Origin: Calothrix sp. CSU_2_0
GTDB taxonomy: Bacteria > Cyanobacteriota > Cyanobacteriia > Cyanobacteriales > Nostocaceae
Assembly (NCBI GenBank): GCA_012034595.1
Contig: JAAUPE010000033.1
Span: 1-56,214 of the forward strand
Direction: 5' to 3'
Length of the DNA: 56,214 bases
The notes below the pieces were generated by a model. The model had not been told where the DNA came from. It did not search any database and worked only from the letters and a program-made list of their open reading frames with translations. Position numbers and translations under genes: made by a program. Positions 53,732 to 56,214 of the stretch are shown piece after piece (positions within the stretch are counted from its first letter, which is position 1; each line of letters opens with the position of its first letter).

Positions 53732-54154
53732 GGATAAGCGAGAATAAGTCAGAAGATAATATTAAGTTTTGATGTGAAACTGTAATTTTTGTACCATTTT
53801 CTGGCATTCTGATTGTACCCATTAACTCAAAAAACTAATCTTACTAATTGATTTCGTTCGGGAAGTATCATAAGTTAACTGAATTTTTACATATTTAATT
53901 TAGTTGTTTAATTTAGTTGTTTAATTTAAATATTTAATTATGTATGCCGAAATAATTACTTAACTGATATCTTGCACCTGGGTACAAAACTAGGTTTCTT
54001 CAGAATAACTAATCATCAAAACCTAAGTTTTTAGGTCTTGTTGAAAATGATGAAAGATGTAAGTTAATTAGTTATTGATTTTTTAGTAAAGAATTTCACG
54101 AAATAATTTCCATTTAATTCTGTAAAGATTAAGTACTCGCAAAATTATTAAATT
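53732..54154. other. Spacer without a recognised gene
   Basis: This A+T-rich spacer contains TTTAATTTAGTTG repeats near 53896-53930. A small hairpin, ACCTAA-GTTT-TTAGGT, lies near 54020-54035. No ORF of note was found; the promoter of the J-domain gene is expected near its end. Confidence 0.45.
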
Positions 54155-55222
54155 ATGCCTCGTACAAAAACCCCACCAACCAAGCGCACTACCGCTACAA
54201 CCCTCGCACCTTCAGAACTACATTTGCGTATCGAAGGACTTGCAATCGAACACGAAAAACTCCTCAAACAAATTAAGAAAAAGCGCAATGAATTAAATAA
54301 TTTTATTGAGCAAATGCGTGTAACTGCCACAGAAATATTTGGACGTGCGACACCAAATTATCAGAAAATAGCCCTTCTCGACCAAGAAATTCATACTTTG
54401 TTTAAAGAAATTTTGGAAAAGAAGAAGTTGGGTAAGCAGAGTAAGAAGAAAATCGAAGAGATTTATCGTAGTTTACAATATGCTGGAATTATTAGTCGGA
54501 AACCCTTTGACATATTTGAAGATGAAGATTTAGCAGAAGATTTTGAAGACTTAGAAAGGGATTTGGAAGAAGAATTTGATTCAAAGCGATCGCAACAAAG
54601 TAATTATTATCATCGACCAGATTCGGAAGCTGAATCTCCTTCCGCAACAAAAAGCGAATCTTCTAAAAAAATACGCCATATATTTCTCCGATTAGCGGAG
54701 ATTTTTCATCCAGATAGAGCCAAAGATGTTGAGACTCAAAAGCGTCACACTGAGATAATGCAGGAAATTAATAAAGCTTATCAAGAGGGTGATTTAGCGA
54801 GGCTTTTGGAAATTGAACAACAGCATGAAGTTGGAGAGGAGATTGATAGTAATAGTGAAGATGATTTGAGTCGTAAATGTTCTCGTTTAGAGCAGAATAA
54901 TAAAATATTGAAGACTCAATATGAAAGCTTGAAAAAGGAGCTTAGAGAAGTTAAAAAGACTCCCGAAGGTGAGATGCTTGCCGATTGTAAGAAAGCTAAA
55001 AAGCACGGAGTCAATCCAGTTGACGAAATTTTGGGTCAATTAGAATCGCAAATTGAAGTTATTTCTGGGATACGAGATTATGTTAAAGATTTTCAAGAGC
55101 AAAAATTGACAATCAAAGAATTTCTCGAAGGACCAGATATATTGCGTAGTTTGCAACGGGATATGATGGAGGAGTTATTGGAAGAGATGTTGGAAGATTT
55201 GGGTGGTGTAATTAGGTTTTAA
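54155..55222 (+). CDS. Coiled-coil protein with a central J-like domain
   Basis: This 355-aa soluble protein has an N-terminal coiled coil (LRIEGLAIEHEKLLKQIKKK, residues 24-60). An acidic stretch (FEDEDLAEDFEDLERDLEEEFD) follows. A J-like segment at residues 172-220 has the HPD motif in LAEIFHPDRAKDVETQKRHTEIMQEINKAYQEGDL. A second coiled coil and a helical C-terminus (MMEELLEEMLEDLGG) complete it. J domains stimulate Hsp70 ATPase. Here the domain sits in the middle of the chain, without the Gly/Phe or zinc-finger parts of DnaJ. It is not recognised beyond this. A possible role is as an adaptor that recruits DnaK to a specific complex. Confidence 0.65.
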   Translation: MPRTKTPPTKRTTATTLAPSELHLRIEGLAIEHEKLLKQIKKKRNELNNFIEQMRVTATEIFGRATPNYQKIALLDQEIHTLFKEILEKKKLGKQSKKKIEEIYRSLQYAGIISRKPFDIFEDEDLAEDFEDLERDLEEEFDSKRSQQSNYYHRPDSEAESPSATKSESSKKIRHIFLRLAEIFHPDRAKDVETQKRHTEIMQEINKAYQEGDLARLLEIEQQHEVGEEIDSNSEDDLSRKCSRLEQNNKILKTQYESLKKELREVKKTPEGEMLADCKKAKKHGVNPVDEILGQLESQIEVISGIRDYVKDFQEQKLTIKEFLEGPDILRSLQRDMMEELLEEMLEDLGGVIRF

Positions 55223-55418
55223 TGGAATAAATTCTATTGTACCGCCATAGACACGTAGTGGCTTCTCGTAGAGTAGTACGCCAAGACGCAGAGAAGAAGA
55301 AGAAGAAGAAGAAGGAGTTTTATATTTTTACTGGTTAGATGCATTGAATTTCTGTAAAAAAGGGAAAACTAAGACTACCCTCATCTGGGGTATCACTGTA
55401 TGAGTCATAGCCAGGAAA

Positions 55419-56003
55419 ATGCTAAAAAAATCTTTACTGTTCTTTTTACCTTTTGCTTTCTTACTTTTCCCAAATCAAGCTAGCGCACTGCCAGGACAAT
55501 CGACGGAGGAAGTGGGTTCCTGGATTAAAACCCATCCGACGCTTAAACCGAGTAGTGGGGAACGTTTCTATATCCAAAAAAGTGACACAGCAGCGCAACG
55601 CTTCACCTTTCAAGCGTCTGTATTACCTCCTGGTACTGTTGGATTCACCAAAGACCGTAGTAACATTCGTACTGAGCGATTAGCGATGTATGATGCAATT
55701 AACGGGATGAGTTTTAACCGTTTGCAGGAATCGCTGCGAATAATTTATGGTCTAGATGTATACCAAGATTTTCAAAATGCTCAGTTAATTTATGATTATC
55801 CCAACCAAAGCGCAATTAATTCTGCCAGATTAGCCAAAACCCCTATCCGTGAAGCATTGCGGGGACAATTAAAAGTAGGCGATCGCTATGCATATTGGAT
55901 GGAAATTGCTAAGGGAAAAGGTGGTAAAGCTTATACAGGTCAAATGACCGTATTATTAAAAAGCGATTTGAATAAATTAGAAGCTGAATTACGAAATAGG
56001 TAA
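55419..56003 (+). CDS. Secreted protein of unknown function
   Basis: The 194-aa protein has a clear signal peptide ([18 protein letters not shown], cleavage near residue 23). The mature protein starts [21 protein letters not shown] and is rich in short strands and helices. It is conserved in style with cyanobacterial secreted proteins but matches no family I can name. It probably acts in the periplasm or outside the cell. It stands alone, followed by a long heptamer array. Confidence 0.6.
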   Translation: MLKKSLLFFLPFAFLLFPNQASALPGQSTEEVGSWIKTHPTLKPSSGERFYIQKSDTAAQRFTFQASVLPPGTVGFTKDRSNIRTERLAMYDAINGMSFNRLQESLRIIYGLDVYQDFQNAQLIYDYPNQSAINSARLAKTPIREALRGQLKVGDRYAYWMEIAKGKGGKAYTGQMTVLLKSDLNKLEAELRNR

Positions 56004-56007
56004 ATTT

Positions 56008-56081
56008 GGGGATTGGGCATTGGGCATTGGGCATTGGGGATTGGGGATTGGGCATTGGGGATTGGGCATTGGGGATTGGGT
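56008..56081. repeat. STRR1 heptamer array
   Basis: About ten near-perfect copies of (G/C)ATTGGG run without interruption just after the secreted-protein gene. This is the longest STRR1-type array in the window. Confidence 0.9.
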
Positions 56082-56214
56082 AATTTAAATTACAATGTTC
56101 TTTTTGTACTATTCTCTATTCTCCATCCCCTATTCCCATCCCCATCCCCATCCCCTACTTACCTTAATTAACATTTTGCCAAACACCGGAAAAACTACTT
56201 TCACAGGCTGTCCC

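Overview
The window looks like a chromosomal segment of a filamentous, probably heterocyst-forming cyanobacterium (Nostocales type). HIP1 octamers (GCGATCGC) are scattered through genes and spacers. The spacers carry STRR1-like heptamer repeats (CCCCAAT/ATTGGGG family), and several genes belong to families known mainly from cyanobacteria: a CcmS-like carboxysome chaperone, DUF3326, DUF4332, a PaO-type Rieske oxygenase and DUF6816. No rRNA, tRNA or CRISPR array was seen.

Layout. 1-8240: a 14-bp tandem repeat, the CcmS-like gene, a DUF3326 gene and a CPBP protease, then on the minus strand a nitrate/bicarbonate/cyanate-type permease and binding protein (the latter frameshifted) and a large secreted zinc metalloprotease. 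8240-12830: a pentapeptide-repeat gene split over two frames at a perfect A AAA AAC slippery site, DUF4332, a Rieske oxygenase and an Asp-rich lipoprotein. 13025-17392: housekeeping genes, namely aminopeptidase P, ffh, rpsP, a KH-domain protein and rpsU (GTG start, 58 aa). 17578-22080: a small ORF and a possibly haem-handling protein face a five-gene minus-strand cluster of PATAN/DUF4388 protein, small GTPase, roadblock/LC7 protein, protoglobin and V4R-like protein. This is the best candidate for an under-described signalling module. 22780-31199: an accessory zone with a BglII/BstYI-type restriction enzyme, an interrupted partner gene, a Uma2 nuclease, an ABC exporter, a deletion fusion of a methyltransferase start with a nuclease, a GIY-YIG remnant and two MITE-like elements.

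31200-42827 is a complete cellulose synthesis and export locus on the minus strand. In transcription order it has a beta-barrel outer-membrane protein with TFNQ(L/I)LN repeats, a TPR scaffold, a GH8 cellulase, BcsB (frameshifted) and BcsA with PilZ. 43112-56003 holds a lipoprotein, a PP2C phosphatase, NfeD and SPFH membrane proteins, a solo TnpB element with terminal hairpins, exonuclease III, a frameshifted family-4 glycosyltransferase, a zinc-ribbon mini-protein, a zinc alcohol dehydrogenase, a J-domain coiled-coil protein and a secreted protein.

Five genes (NrtA-like, pentapeptide, GIY-YIG, bcsB, glycosyltransferase) are each restored by adding one base to a mononucleotide run. That pattern suggests systematic homopolymer undercalls in the sequence, though real decay or programmed slippage cannot be excluded for individual cases.
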